This document shows positions 34,794-43,340 of a stretch of 64,000 nucleotides of DNA, one piece after another. Origin of the DNA: Candidatus Gastranaerophilales bacterium (GTDB lineage: Bacteria > Cyanobacteriota > Vampirovibrionia > Gastranaerophilales > Gastranaerophilaceae); the NCBI GenBank assembly GCA_016280955.1, contig JAEEHV010000006.1, positions 62,001-126,000 of the forward strand, in the 5' to 3' direction. How positions within the stretch are numbered: position 1 is the first letter of the stretch; every line of letters begins with the position of its first letter. Both the position numbers and the translations under genes were made by a program. The notes under the pieces were generated by a model that ran no database searches, was not told the DNA's origin, and was given only the letters and a program-made list of their open reading frames with translations.

Positions 34794-36185
34794 TTATTTG
34801 AATTTCCTCATATTTTTCATCATCTGATGCATAGAAAGTTTACTCCCCATCTCAGAGCCAAACTTTCCTGCCAATTTTCCCATATTTTTCTTGACGTCAG
34901 ACATTCCCTTCATCATTTTTCTCATTTGTTCAAACTGAGATATAAACTGATTTAGTTCATGCATCGGAATACCTGAACCGGATGAAATTCTTCTTTTTCT
35001 TGATGAATTTATTAATTCAGGATGTTCTCTTTCTTCGGGTGTCATACTCTGAATAAATACTTCAATTCTCTTAAACTGCTTTTCACCCTCATGAGAGAGT
35101 TTTTGTCTGTCATCTTTTGATAACCCTAATCCGGGAATCATACCCAAAAGGTTATCCATTGAACCAAACATTTTCATTTGCTTCTGCATTTTTAAGAAAT
35201 CATTAAATGAAAATTCGGCTTTTGACATTTTTTCTTCCATCTCACGTGCTGATTTTTCATCAAAAACTTCCTGAGCACGTTCAACAAGCGAAACAATATC
35301 TCCCATGCCGAGAATACGAGTTGCCATTCTTTCGGGATAAAAATCCTCAAGTGCATTAAGTTTTTCTCCGGTACCGGTTAGTTTAATCGGTTTTTTAGTA
35401 CAATAAACTACACTTAATGCCGCACCGCCTCTTGAATCACCATCCAGCTTTGTTAAAACAAGACCTGTTATACCAAGCTGAGCATCAAAGTTTTCAGCAA
35501 CATTTACAGCTTCCTGACCTGTCATAGAATCAATAACGAGAAGTTTTTCAGCAGGATGAAATACTCTGTCAATCAAAAGAAGCTCCGCCATCATTTCTGT
35601 ATCAATCTGCAAACGACCGGCTGTATCCAGTATCAAGCTGTTATATCCGTTTTCTTTTGCATAATTAATTGCATTATTAATAATATCCTGAACATTTTGA
35701 GAATCCTCAGAATATACGTTAACACTGATTTGCTCACCCAGAGCTTTTAACTGATTGATTGCAGCGGGACGATAGACATCACAGGCAACCAAAAGCGGAT
35801 TTCTGCCTTCATTTTTTAATTTTACGGCAAGCTTGGCAGAAGACGTAGTTTTACCGCTACCTTGAAGCCCAAGCATCATTATAAGATTCGGACTACCTGA
35901 AAAATCTAGATGCTGAATCTCTTTACCAAGTAATTCAATTAACTCATCATGAACAATTTTTACAAGCTGCTGTGAAGGATTAACACCTGATAATACATTT
36001 TCGCCTTCCGCTTTATCTTTAATATTTGAAATAAATGATTTTACAACTCTTAAATTAACGTCAGCCTCAAGCAATGCCCTTCTGATTTCACGAAGTGCAT
36101 CCTGCATATTGTCCTGAGTTAACTCACTTTGACCGGCTGTGCGTTTTATAATATCCTGTAATTTATCAGACAAAGAATCAAACAT
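34794..36185 (-). CDS. ffh: Signal recognition particle protein Ffh
   Basis: Ffh binds signal sequences and 4.5S RNA to target proteins to FtsY and SecYEG. An N-terminal helical domain is followed by the SRP GTPase with P-loop GLQGSGKTTSSAKLA, then DTAGRLQID and TKLDGDSRGGAALS. The Met-rich M domain includes the RNA-binding loop with SGSGIPMHELNQFI and ends in MHQMMKNMRKF. At 463 residues it is of normal length. GGGG lies before the ATG. The SRP RNA gene is not recognised in this window. Confidence 0.97.
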   Translation of the reverse strand: MFDSLSDKLQDIIKRTAGQSELTQDNMQDALREIRRALLEADVNLRVVKSFISNIKDKAEGENVLSGVNPSQQLVKIVHDELIELLGKEIQHLDFSGSPNLIMMLGLQGSGKTTSSAKLAVKLKNEGRNPLLVACDVYRPAAINQLKALGEQISVNVYSEDSQNVQDIINNAINYAKENGYNSLILDTAGRLQIDTEMMAELLLIDRVFHPAEKLLVIDSMTGQEAVNVAENFDAQLGITGLVLTKLDGDSRGGAALSVVYCTKKPIKLTGTGEKLNALEDFYPERMATRILGMGDIVSLVERAQEVFDEKSAREMEEKMSKAEFSFNDFLKMQKQMKMFGSMDNLLGMIPGLGLSKDDRQKLSHEGEKQFKRIEVFIQSMTPEEREHPELINSSRKRRISSGSGIPMHELNQFISQFEQMRKMMKGMSDVKKNMGKLAGKFGSEMGSKLSMHQMMKNMRKFK

Positions 36186-36244
36186 TTATAATACCCCTTT
36201 AAAAGAAATATGTCAGATAAAATAAGAATACCATAAACAATCTG

Positions 36245-37747
36245 TTATGCGAATATTTTAAAGTAAGTATCCGAATTGTCTTCTGCTACCTTCTTAATAC
36301 TTTCCATCATTTTAATAATGGAAGATTCCTCAGTTTGCAGGTTCTTTTCTCTTATATCAAGCCTTTTTTCTTTCGAACTTATTATGCTCTTTTTATATTC
36401 ATAATCTGCCAGTGCATCATCTCTTGTCTTCTGTTCATTAACCATAACTATATTTTCAAAATCTGAAGCTATATGAGAATCATAATCATATTTATAATTA
36501 TCAGGACTTGTCGGTAAGTCTTCATTATAGTCAGAATTTTTTGTAATTGTTGTAAAATAATAATCATTGTTTTGCAGCTTTTGGTTAAGATAATCATTAT
36601 CAGACAAATAATAGTCTTCAACCCAGCCTTTTTCTACAATAGCTTCAAAAAGTTTGTCATAGAATGCTATTTGTGTTTCTTCTTCACTTGTAAATACTTC
36701 ATTATTTTCTTCACATGCTTTTGAATAAGATGTTTCACTGTCTTCATATTCAGTATTAAGTGCTTCATATTTCTGATACCAAACATCCCAAGATGAACCT
36801 GAGGTAGTGTCACGCATAGCATAATACATGTCGTCTCCGCTGCCATTTCTAGCCGAACCACCCTTTTCAGCAAATGTAAGCATAATGGCATTAAATAATG
36901 AAGCAAACTCTATATCCCAGTTATTTGTTTCACCGGTAATACCACTGCTTTTTCTTCTTTCTTCACCCTTATCAGAGAAATCTGTTAACAAAGATTTAAT
37001 TGCAGATTCTGTTGCATCGCAAGCTTCCTGGAATTTTGTTTTGTCCTCAATATTCATTGTATCTTTTGCATCAGCAAAATACTGGCTTAAACTGTCCTTA
37101 ATATGGTCCATTAATGGTTTAAGTTGATCAGGCGAAGTAATATGTATAGAACCGGAGTAATAAAGTGATGATAAATCATATTCACCATATTTGCCGAGTT
37201 TTGAAGCAAATCTGTCAGCAGGAACAAATTTTACAGGTTCTTTATCAAGCCATTTTTGAAGATTGTTATACGCAGTAGTTCTTGCTGTACTTGCACTTTT
37301 AACATTATTTTGCGTAGCAGTTAAATTATTGATTTTTTCTGCATCAAAACCGGTTAGAGCCGCAAGAATTGAAGTTCTCGGTTCTCCGTCACTGCCGTTC
37401 CACGTACCACCTGCAGCACCGTTTGCTGAAATCATCTCTGCATACTTTTTATACTTGCTATCCAGTACTACTCTGTCCGAACTGTCAGTCAAAAGAACCG
37501 GATTATAGCCGTTTGCCGCATTCGGACGCATAAATGTCGAGTAACTCATATCCGTATAAGTTGCCCCCGAATTGTTAGTCCATTTCATAACCTTTGAACT
37601 CAATGCCTGATTATAGTTCAGCGATAATTTTTGCATATCACGAGTTAGTGACATTCTTTCCAGAGAAAGATGCTCTAGCTGAAGCCCAATGCTGTGTTTG
37701 CGGCTTGTTAGTTGCAAAAATCTAACTTGTGATGATGCCATTCCCAT
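36245..37747 (-). CDS. Lineage-type coiled-coil protein with MASSQ-type N-terminus
   Basis: The 500-residue protein begins MGMASSQVRFLQLTSRKHSI, followed by a helical stretch, and ends with a long charged helix (ISSKEKRLDIREKNLQTEES) and the terminal FKIFA. The middle is Asp/Tyr/Ser-rich and probably folded separately. I do not recognise an annotated domain; proteins with this type of N-terminus seem common in gut Melainabacteria (recollection, not checked). The two helical ends could pack together, as in secreted filament or tail proteins, but this is a guess. No signal peptide is present. A cluster of four TTTAC-type repeats lies 92-128 bases upstream. Confidence 0.72.
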   Translation of the reverse strand: MGMASSQVRFLQLTSRKHSIGLQLEHLSLERMSLTRDMQKLSLNYNQALSSKVMKWTNNSGATYTDMSYSTFMRPNAANGYNPVLLTDSSDRVVLDSKYKKYAEMISANGAAGGTWNGSDGEPRTSILAALTGFDAEKINNLTATQNNVKSASTARTTAYNNLQKWLDKEPVKFVPADRFASKLGKYGEYDLSSLYYSGSIHITSPDQLKPLMDHIKDSLSQYFADAKDTMNIEDKTKFQEACDATESAIKSLLTDFSDKGEERRKSSGITGETNNWDIEFASLFNAIMLTFAEKGGSARNGSGDDMYYAMRDTTSGSSWDVWYQKYEALNTEYEDSETSYSKACEENNEVFTSEEETQIAFYDKLFEAIVEKGWVEDYYLSDNDYLNQKLQNNDYYFTTITKNSDYNEDLPTSPDNYKYDYDSHIASDFENIVMVNEQKTRDDALADYEYKKSIISSKEKRLDIREKNLQTEESSIIKMMESIKKVAEDNSDTYFKIFA

Positions 37748-37838
37748 TTTTTGTTGCTTTTCCTTATTTTTTGAATAGTCCCTTTTGTTATTTTTATCGG
37801 CATTTTTTATATAAAACTTTAATAATTAGGAGTAAATT

Positions 37839-37875
37839 GTTACAAAAATTTACAATTAAATTTACAAATGTTTAC
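37839..37875. promoter_or_regulatory. Four phased TTTAC-type repeats between divergent genes
   Basis: GTTAC at 37839 and TTTAC at 37849, 37861 and 37871 are spaced 10, 12 and 10 bases, all on one face of the helix. They lie 70-106 bases before the galE start and 92-128 before the divergent 37747 start. The arrangement resembles paired GTAAA-N5-GTAAA sites of a CpxR/OmpR-like activator. Confidence 0.55.
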
Positions 37876-37944
37876 AAAAATTTTAGAAAATAAATGTGAT
37901 ACAATATATACTTAGAAATGAATAAATAAATTCAGGGGGTATTT

Positions 37945-38931
37945 ATGATATTAGTTACAGGTGGTGCCGGATATGTCGGAAGTCATACGGTTATGGCATT
38001 GTTAAAACAAGGGGAAGATGTAATAGTATTTGACAGTTTAGAGCTTGGACACATTGAAATTATAGAAACTCTAAAACAGTACGGAAACCTTAAATTTGTA
38101 AAAGGAAATTTAAAAAATATTGATGACATAAGGGGTGTCTTTATGCTCAATAAGAATATTGACAGTGTAATACATTTTGCGGCATATTCACAGGTTGCAG
38201 AAAGTATGATTAATCCTCAAAAATACTATTATAACAACGTATACGGAACATTAAATCTGCTTAATGCAATGCTTGAATTTAATGTTAAAAAAATTGTATT
38301 TTCATCAACGGCTGCAACATACGGCGAGCCTGTTTATACCCCCATAGATGAAAAACACCAGCAAATTCCTATTAATCCATACGGAAATACTAAATTATTT
38401 GTTGAAAAAATTATGGATGATTATGACAAGGCTTACGGATTAAAATCAGTAAGATTAAGATACTTTAATGTAGCAGGTGCTGATTCGGGTGCAAAAATCG
38501 GAGAATGGCACAATCCGGAAACTCATCTTATACCGAATATTTTAAAAGCATCTGCCGAAAAATCATTTAAAATGTTTGGCACAGATTATAATACGTCTGA
38601 CGGGACATGTATAAGAGATTATATTAATGTTGAAGACTTAGCGGATGCTCACCTTAAAGCACTGGAATATTTGAATAACGGCGGTGAAACTAATTACTTT
38701 AACATCGGAACAAAAGACGGCAACAGTGTAAAACAGGTATTTACAGCCTGCGAAAATATAAAAGGCACTGCAATTCCCGTAGAATTATGCCCCAGACGCA
38801 GCGGTGATCCTGCAATTTTAGTTGCTGATAATGAAAAAGCAAAGAAAATTCTGAACTGGACACCTAAAAATTCACTTGAATACAGTGTTGAAACTGCCTA
38901 CAAATGGGAAAAAGCACTAAGTTTAAAATAA
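37945..38931 (+). CDS. galE: UDP-glucose 4-epimerase
   Basis: GalE interconverts UDP-glucose and UDP-galactose using bound NAD+. The N-terminal GGAGYVGSHT is the NAD-binding glycine motif, and the catalytic pair lies in FSSTAATYG and INPYGNTKLF (Tyr-x3-Lys). Substrate-binding motifs RYFNVAGAD and GTCIRDYINVEDLA are present. Length 328 is typical. GGGGGT precedes the ATG, and TACAAT at 37900-37905 is a likely -10 without a good -35, consistent with activation from the repeats upstream. It ends two bases from the convergent kinase gene. Confidence 0.94.
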   Translation: MILVTGGAGYVGSHTVMALLKQGEDVIVFDSLELGHIEIIETLKQYGNLKFVKGNLKNIDDIRGVFMLNKNIDSVIHFAAYSQVAESMINPQKYYYNNVYGTLNLLNAMLEFNVKKIVFSSTAATYGEPVYTPIDEKHQQIPINPYGNTKLFVEKIMDDYDKAYGLKSVRLRYFNVAGADSGAKIGEWHNPETHLIPNILKASAEKSFKMFGTDYNTSDGTCIRDYINVEDLADAHLKALEYLNNGGETNYFNIGTKDGNSVKQVFTACENIKGTAIPVELCPRRSGDPAILVADNEKAKKILNWTPKNSLEYSVETAYKWEKALSLK

Positions 38932-38933
38932 TT

Positions 38934-40280
38934 TTATTCACCATAATAAATATTTTCACTGGTACTTGCAGGTAATTTAATACAGAATTCTGTGAATTCA
39001 CCTTCAATACTTTCTACATTGAGTTCACCGCCGTGAGCTTTAATAATCTGAAATGACAGATACAGCCCTAAGCCTGTACCAATTTTTCTGAATTTTTTTG
39101 CTGCGGAATAATATTTATTAAAAATCTTTTTAATATCAGCTTCAGAAATACCCTTGCCATAGTCCTTTACCTTTATGACAATGTACTTCGGAACCTCACC
39201 TATAGATATTTCTATGGGTGAATTGGCTTCACCATATGAGATAGCATTTTGAATCAAATTTTTAACAACTCTCTTTAGCTGAATTCTGTCTGCAAATACT
39301 CTTATGTCACGAGGAAGGTTAAATAAAAGACTGTTCTTGGTTTTATCAGCAATAGGACGCATTTCTGATATTATTTCTTCTATAAAACCTTTAAGCATAA
39401 TATTTTCTCTTGATAATCTTATAGACTGATTGCTAAACTTATATGTCTCAAGAACAATTTGTACCAAGTCCAAGAGTTCTCTGTTTGAAGTCTGCATATT
39501 TTTTAAAGCAATTTCCTGTTTTTCGGATATTTTGCCAAAGTTCTCGTTTAATAATAAATCAAGCATATTAGTTTCGGCAATTATCGGAACTTTTAAATCA
39601 TGAGTAAGAGTTGCGACAAAATCTTCTTTTAACGTTTCAAGCTCTTTTTGGTCAGTAATATTTTTAATTATTAGTACATATCTGATTTTTTTATCTTCAA
39701 GCTTAAGCTCCATGCTGCTTGCTACAAAATTAGATGCCATATCATTTAAAACTATAATATCATTTTCATTCAAATTACTGAATTTCTTTCCCGTTGGCAG
39801 CTGAATATAATCAGTTATAAAGTCACCCATCAATTTGCTGCCGTCTATATTAAACCACTCACTAATTTTTTTGGTAGCCCTGAGAATTCTGTAGTTATCA
39901 TCTAAAATAACCAAACCATCTGATAAAGAATTAATAACAGCTTCCAGTAATTTATTTTGGCGGTTAAGTTCATTTTGGTATTCATCAACCATTTTTTCTC
40001 TGTCATAGAGAGTTTCAATCATTCTGTTGAGACTCTCGGCTAACGGTTCTGAATTCGGAATTTCAACCTTTTCAATTTTTTTGGTTAAATCACCATATCT
40101 TACGGAATTAATTGTTTTTGTAATAGTTCCTAAATAATCATTAACTTTTAACCACTTCTTCCCGGCAGTCCTAACCATAATGAAAATTGAAATCAAAAGT
40201 AACAAAACAAAAATGTTTAATGTATGAATAAAATATAAACTTTTATCAACAACAATAAAATGAATAAAACTGTTAAGCAT
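38934..40280 (-). CDS. Sensor histidine kinase with PAS domain (orphan)
   Basis: A hydrophobic N-terminal segment (LNIFVLLLLISIFIMV, residues 21-36) anchors the protein; a HAMP-like helix pair, a PAS domain (NSLSDGLVILDDNYRILRAT), a HisKA domain with phospho-acceptor H227 in LTHDLKVP, and a HATPase_c domain follow. The ATPase boxes are present: N-box NLIQNAISYG, G1 VKDYGKGI and G2 GTGLGLYLS. It has no large periplasmic domain, so the signal is probably cytoplasmic or membrane-borne. No response regulator is adjacent. GGAG lies nine bases before the ATG. Confidence 0.92.
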   Translation of the reverse strand: MLNSFIHFIVVDKSLYFIHTLNIFVLLLLISIFIMVRTAGKKWLKVNDYLGTITKTINSVRYGDLTKKIEKVEIPNSEPLAESLNRMIETLYDREKMVDEYQNELNRQNKLLEAVINSLSDGLVILDDNYRILRATKKISEWFNIDGSKLMGDFITDYIQLPTGKKFSNLNENDIIVLNDMASNFVASSMELKLEDKKIRYVLIIKNITDQKELETLKEDFVATLTHDLKVPIIAETNMLDLLLNENFGKISEKQEIALKNMQTSNRELLDLVQIVLETYKFSNQSIRLSRENIMLKGFIEEIISEMRPIADKTKNSLLFNLPRDIRVFADRIQLKRVVKNLIQNAISYGEANSPIEISIGEVPKYIVIKVKDYGKGISEADIKKIFNKYYSAAKKFRKIGTGLGLYLSFQIIKAHGGELNVESIEGEFTEFCIKLPASTSENIYYGE

Positions 40281-40351
40281 ACTTTCTTACTCCGGAAATT
40301 AATTATAATGACATTAATATTAGAAATATTTACCATTAATTATTTTTATGA

Positions 40352-40357
40352 TAAAAT
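40352..40357 (+). promoter_or_regulatory. Extended -10 element of the FliO-like gene
   Basis: TAAAAT preceded by TATGA matches the recurrent TATG-n-TAnnAT pattern. Its transcript would start near 40364 and carry a GGG-containing ribosome site before the ATG at 40385. Confidence 0.5.
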
Positions 40358-40384
40358 TATATCAGAAAAACAGGGTGCGTTTAA

Positions 40385-41203
40385 ATGAAAAAGATTAACA
40401 ATATTATATTGGGAGTTTTTACTTGGTTTTCAAGCCTTACAGTGTATGCTGCCGATAAATTTGAAATACTTCCGGACTTGCCGGAACCCTTGGCTGCTGC
40501 TCAGGCTTCCTCTGTATCTACAGTTGAAACAACAAATTCCGCAAATAATATTGTTTCCGGCACTGCCCATGAACCAAGTGCTATTTCTGTAATTTTTGCT
40601 TTATTATTCGTAATTTTACTTATATATTTAACACGTATTATTATCGAAAAACTTAATATTGCCAGCATAAAATCATTAAAAAAACAAATTGGTGATAATT
40701 CTGATTCAAAAGTTGCCGTTATTTCAACCACTGCACTCGGAACGAACAAATCACTGCACGTTGTAGAACTCGGCGGAAAAAGATTATTATTAGGTGCATC
40801 TGTTAACGGCATAAATCTTATTAAAGATTTGGGAACTTATCCGCCTGAAGATGTTGAAGAAGCAGAATTTTCAAACATAGAAATACCAAACATAAGAATA
40901 CCAAAAATTGAAATACCCAAAATTGAGTTTCCTAATATAGGGTTTACAAAAATAATTAAGAAAAAATCAGAAGACGAAACAGAAACAACAGAAGAAGAAA
41001 ATATAGATGCTGAAAATAAAGATGAATTCGTCATTTCCGATATATATGAAGAAGGTCCGGACGGAATAATTGATAAGTTATTTACACAATCTAAAGAAGC
41101 CGAGTCTAAAGAAACAAAAGAAAACATAGAGCACATTAAACAAAATAATAACGAACATGAGGTTGATCCTGATGAGTTCGCATTATACAAAAAATATTTA
41201 TAA
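40385..41203 (+). CDS. FliO/MopB-like membrane protein with short IxIPx repeats
   Basis: A signal-like N-terminus, a membrane helix (ISVIFALLFVILLIYLTRII) and a following small beta domain (VAVISTTALGTNKSLHVVEL, then RLLLGASVNGINLIKDL) match the FliO family, which helps assemble the FliPQR export gate. After this comes a five-residue periodic stretch around residues 165-190 (IEIPN IRIPK IEIPK IEFPN) and a highly acidic tail. There are no other flagellar genes in the window, and the tail is unusual for FliO. It may serve a flagellum elsewhere in the genome or a different secretion gate. Confidence 0.7.
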   Translation: MKKINNIILGVFTWFSSLTVYAADKFEILPDLPEPLAAAQASSVSTVETTNSANNIVSGTAHEPSAISVIFALLFVILLIYLTRIIIEKLNIASIKSLKKQIGDNSDSKVAVISTTALGTNKSLHVVELGGKRLLLGASVNGINLIKDLGTYPPEDVEEAEFSNIEIPNIRIPKIEIPKIEFPNIGFTKIIKKKSEDETETTEEENIDAENKDEFVISDIYEEGPDGIIDKLFTQSKEAESKETKENIEHIKQNNNEHEVDPDEFALYKKYL

Positions 41204-41229
41204 ATTTTATATTATAGAGGATATTAATA

Positions 41230-42135
41230 ATGTCAAAAACTATCACAATAGGAGATAAGAGGGTTGGGGAGAATTGTCCTTGCTTCATAATAGCAGAAAT
41301 CGGCATTAATCATAACGGTTCAGTCGAGCTTGCAAAAAAAATGATTGATATAGCTGTTACTACCGGATGTGATGCTGTTAAATTCCAGAAAAGAACGATT
41401 GATATAGTTTATACTAAAAGTGAGTTAGCAGCAGAAAGAAAAAGTGTGTTTGGTAATACTAACGGTGATTTAAAACGCGGCCTTGAATTTGGTGTAAAAG
41501 AATACAAAGAAATAGATTCATATTGCAAAAAGAAAAATATAATGTGGTTTGCATCATGCTGGGATGAAAATTCAGTAGATTTTATTGAAAAATTCAATCC
41601 GCCTTGCTATAAAATAGCATCAGCCTGTATAACTGATGACAATTTATTAAAATACACAAAATCAAAAAACAGACCGATATTATTATCAACAGGCATGAGT
41701 ACCATGGAGGAAATCAGACATGCAGTATCAATATTAGGCGAAGATAATTTAGTCATATTACACTGCACATCAACATATCCGTCTAATGCAGATGAAATGA
41801 ATCTTCGAGTGATTAATTCGTTACAAGAAGAGTTTTCGTGCCCGATTGGATATTCGGGGCATGAAAGAGGTATAACACCGTCAGTCATAGCTGTTGCACT
41901 CGGAGCAGCGGTTGTAGAAAGACATATTACCGTTGACCGAACAAATTGGGGTTCTGATCAGGCAGCAAGTCTGGAAACAGCCGGCTTATACCACATGGTC
42001 CGTGATATCAGACAAACTCCGGTTCTGCTGGGTGACGGCATTAAGAAAGTTTACCCTAGAGAACTGCCTATTATTGACAAGTTAAGACGGGTAAAGGGTA
42101 TTAGTTCAAAACAACTGACTTTAGAGGTTAAGTAA
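41230..42135 (+). CDS. NeuB-family nonulosonate synthase lacking the SAF domain
   Basis: NeuB enzymes condense phosphoenolpyruvate with an N-acetylmannosamine-type sugar. The TIM-barrel signature is clear: FIIAEIGINHNGSVELAKKM, AVKFQKR, LSTGMSTMEEI, LHCTSTYPS, GYSGHERGI and VERHITVD. The protein stops at 301 residues, with no room for the C-terminal antifreeze-like (SAF) domain of typical sialic-acid synthases. It is followed after one base by a KdsC-like phosphatase, a pairing that suggests a 9-phosphate product (NANS- or Kdn-type). AGAGGA precedes the ATG. No cytidylyltransferase lies next to it. Confidence 0.85.
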   Translation: MSKTITIGDKRVGENCPCFIIAEIGINHNGSVELAKKMIDIAVTTGCDAVKFQKRTIDIVYTKSELAAERKSVFGNTNGDLKRGLEFGVKEYKEIDSYCKKKNIMWFASCWDENSVDFIEKFNPPCYKIASACITDDNLLKYTKSKNRPILLSTGMSTMEEIRHAVSILGEDNLVILHCTSTYPSNADEMNLRVINSLQEEFSCPIGYSGHERGITPSVIAVALGAAVVERHITVDRTNWGSDQAASLETAGLYHMVRDIRQTPVLLGDGIKKVYPRELPIIDKLRRVKGISSKQLTLEVK

Positions 42136-42136
42136 T

Positions 42137-42616
42137 ATGTCTGTAAGTTTACCCGATACAATCAAATTTATTCTGACAGACTTTGACGGTGTTTGCACCG
42201 ATAATTGTGTTTATATTGATTCAAAAGGCGAAATGTCTCGCAAAATTAATTTCAAAGATATTATGGGCTTTAGTTTACTGAAAAAAAACGGATATAAGAT
42301 TGGTATTGTATCCGGAGAAAAAAATGCAGCAATCGAAAAAATTAATCAGGTATTTAAACTGGATGAAGTTCATCAGGACATCAGAATAAAAATTGATGTT
42401 ATCAAGCATATTATGGAAAAATATCAGCTTAGCCTTGATGAAATAGTTTATATAGGTGATGATGTCAATGACTATGACAGTTTATGTTATGTAAAACACA
42501 AAATAACTGTTCCTGATGCGGTTCAAAAAATTAAAAACATTGAAGGAATACAAATAACCTCTGCACGTGGAGGAGAAGGTGCTTTTAGAGAGGTTGCCGA
42601 CTCTCTGCTTGGTTAA
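42137..42616 (+). CDS. HAD-family phosphatase, KdsC/NeuA-C-terminal-like
   Basis: The 159-residue protein is a minimal cap-less HAD phosphatase of the KDO-8-phosphatase subfamily. Motif I is FILTDFDGVCTDN with the nucleophile aspartate, motif II falls in IGIVSGEKN, and motif IV is YIGDDVNDY. Such enzymes dephosphorylate KDO-8-P or nonulosonate-9-P as tetramers. Being one base from the NeuB-like gene, it probably acts on that product. Its 3' end overlaps the convergent pnuC gene by 32 bases. Confidence 0.87.
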   Translation: MSVSLPDTIKFILTDFDGVCTDNCVYIDSKGEMSRKINFKDIMGFSLLKKNGYKIGIVSGEKNAAIEKINQVFKLDEVHQDIRIKIDVIKHIMEKYQLSLDEIVYIGDDVNDYDSLCYVKHKITVPDAVQKIKNIEGIQITSARGGEGAFREVADSLLG

Positions 42617-43292
42617 TAGTAATACTGTTTATTTCTTTATTCCATTTAATAAAATAATATACCGCAATAATAAGGTATACCAGCCATTGAAATACAATCG
42701 GATATGCTTTTACATCTTTCATAGCGAGCAATAACCACATTATTAATGAAAATACATCAACAACTATCCATAAATACCACTGTTCTAAAGCACGTTTTAC
42801 AGTCAGGTACATACCAAAAATTGAAAATACTGTTGTAATACTGTCGAACAGAGGAAATGCATCATTAAAATGCTTGAGTATAATTAGTGTTATTATAACA
42901 GATATGACTAGCAACACTGACATAATAACACGTTCTTTGCGGCTGAGTTTAGTTTTTATGATTTCATACTTATCTATTTTTAAATTTTGATTCCACTTAA
43001 AAAATCCGATTATTTGGATTGGTACATAATATATAAGATTAAGTAAAAAATTCCCCCAAAGGCTGTTTTTATATGTCAGATATGAATATATTAATGTACC
43101 GCAAAGCCCTATCGGATAACAAATCGGCAAACCTTTTCCGGCTAATATTGTGTATGTTATTCCGCAAAATGCTGATATAGAAGAAATCACAGCATCATTA
43201 GTAATTATTATATTCAATCCTAAACAACAATATGCAACAAGTATTAAAAATATTTCGAATTTTTCAAATTTTATTTTATTTATATTACTCAT
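42585..43292 (-). CDS. pnuC: PnuC-type nicotinamide riboside transporter
   Basis: PnuC proteins import nicotinamide riboside for NAD synthesis by facilitated diffusion. Seven or so membrane helices are visible in 235 residues, with the family-like segment EQWYLWIVVDVFSLIMW and the early FCGITYTILAGKGLPICYPIG. No NadR-type kinase gene is adjacent and no NAD riboswitch is seen. It overlaps the HAD gene tail-to-tail by 32 bases. No clear ribosome site is seen before ATG 43292. Confidence 0.85.
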   Translation of the reverse strand: MSNINKIKFEKFEIFLILVAYCCLGLNIIITNDAVISSISAFCGITYTILAGKGLPICYPIGLCGTLIYSYLTYKNSLWGNFLLNLIYYVPIQIIGFFKWNQNLKIDKYEIIKTKLSRKERVIMSVLLVISVIITLIILKHFNDAFPLFDSITTVFSIFGMYLTVKRALEQWYLWIVVDVFSLIMWLLLAMKDVKAYPIVFQWLVYLIIAVYYFIKWNKEINSITINQAESRQPL

Positions 43293-43340
43293 AACTTTCT
43301 ATTTACCCGTTTATCTATTTATGTTATCTTATAAAAAAAA

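Noticed and set aside
37839-37875. CRISPR-like or origin iteron array
   Set aside because: The repeats are only five to eight bases with 10-12 base spacing, no spacers of fixed length and no cas or replication-initiator gene nearby.
38934-40280. Two-component pair controlling the GTAAA-type repeats
   Set aside because: The histidine kinase has no adjacent response regulator, so there is no sequence basis for linking it to those repeats.
40385-42616. Flagellar gene cluster around the FliO-like gene
   Set aside because: No other flagellar gene is recognisable in the window, so only the single FliO-like domain is claimed.
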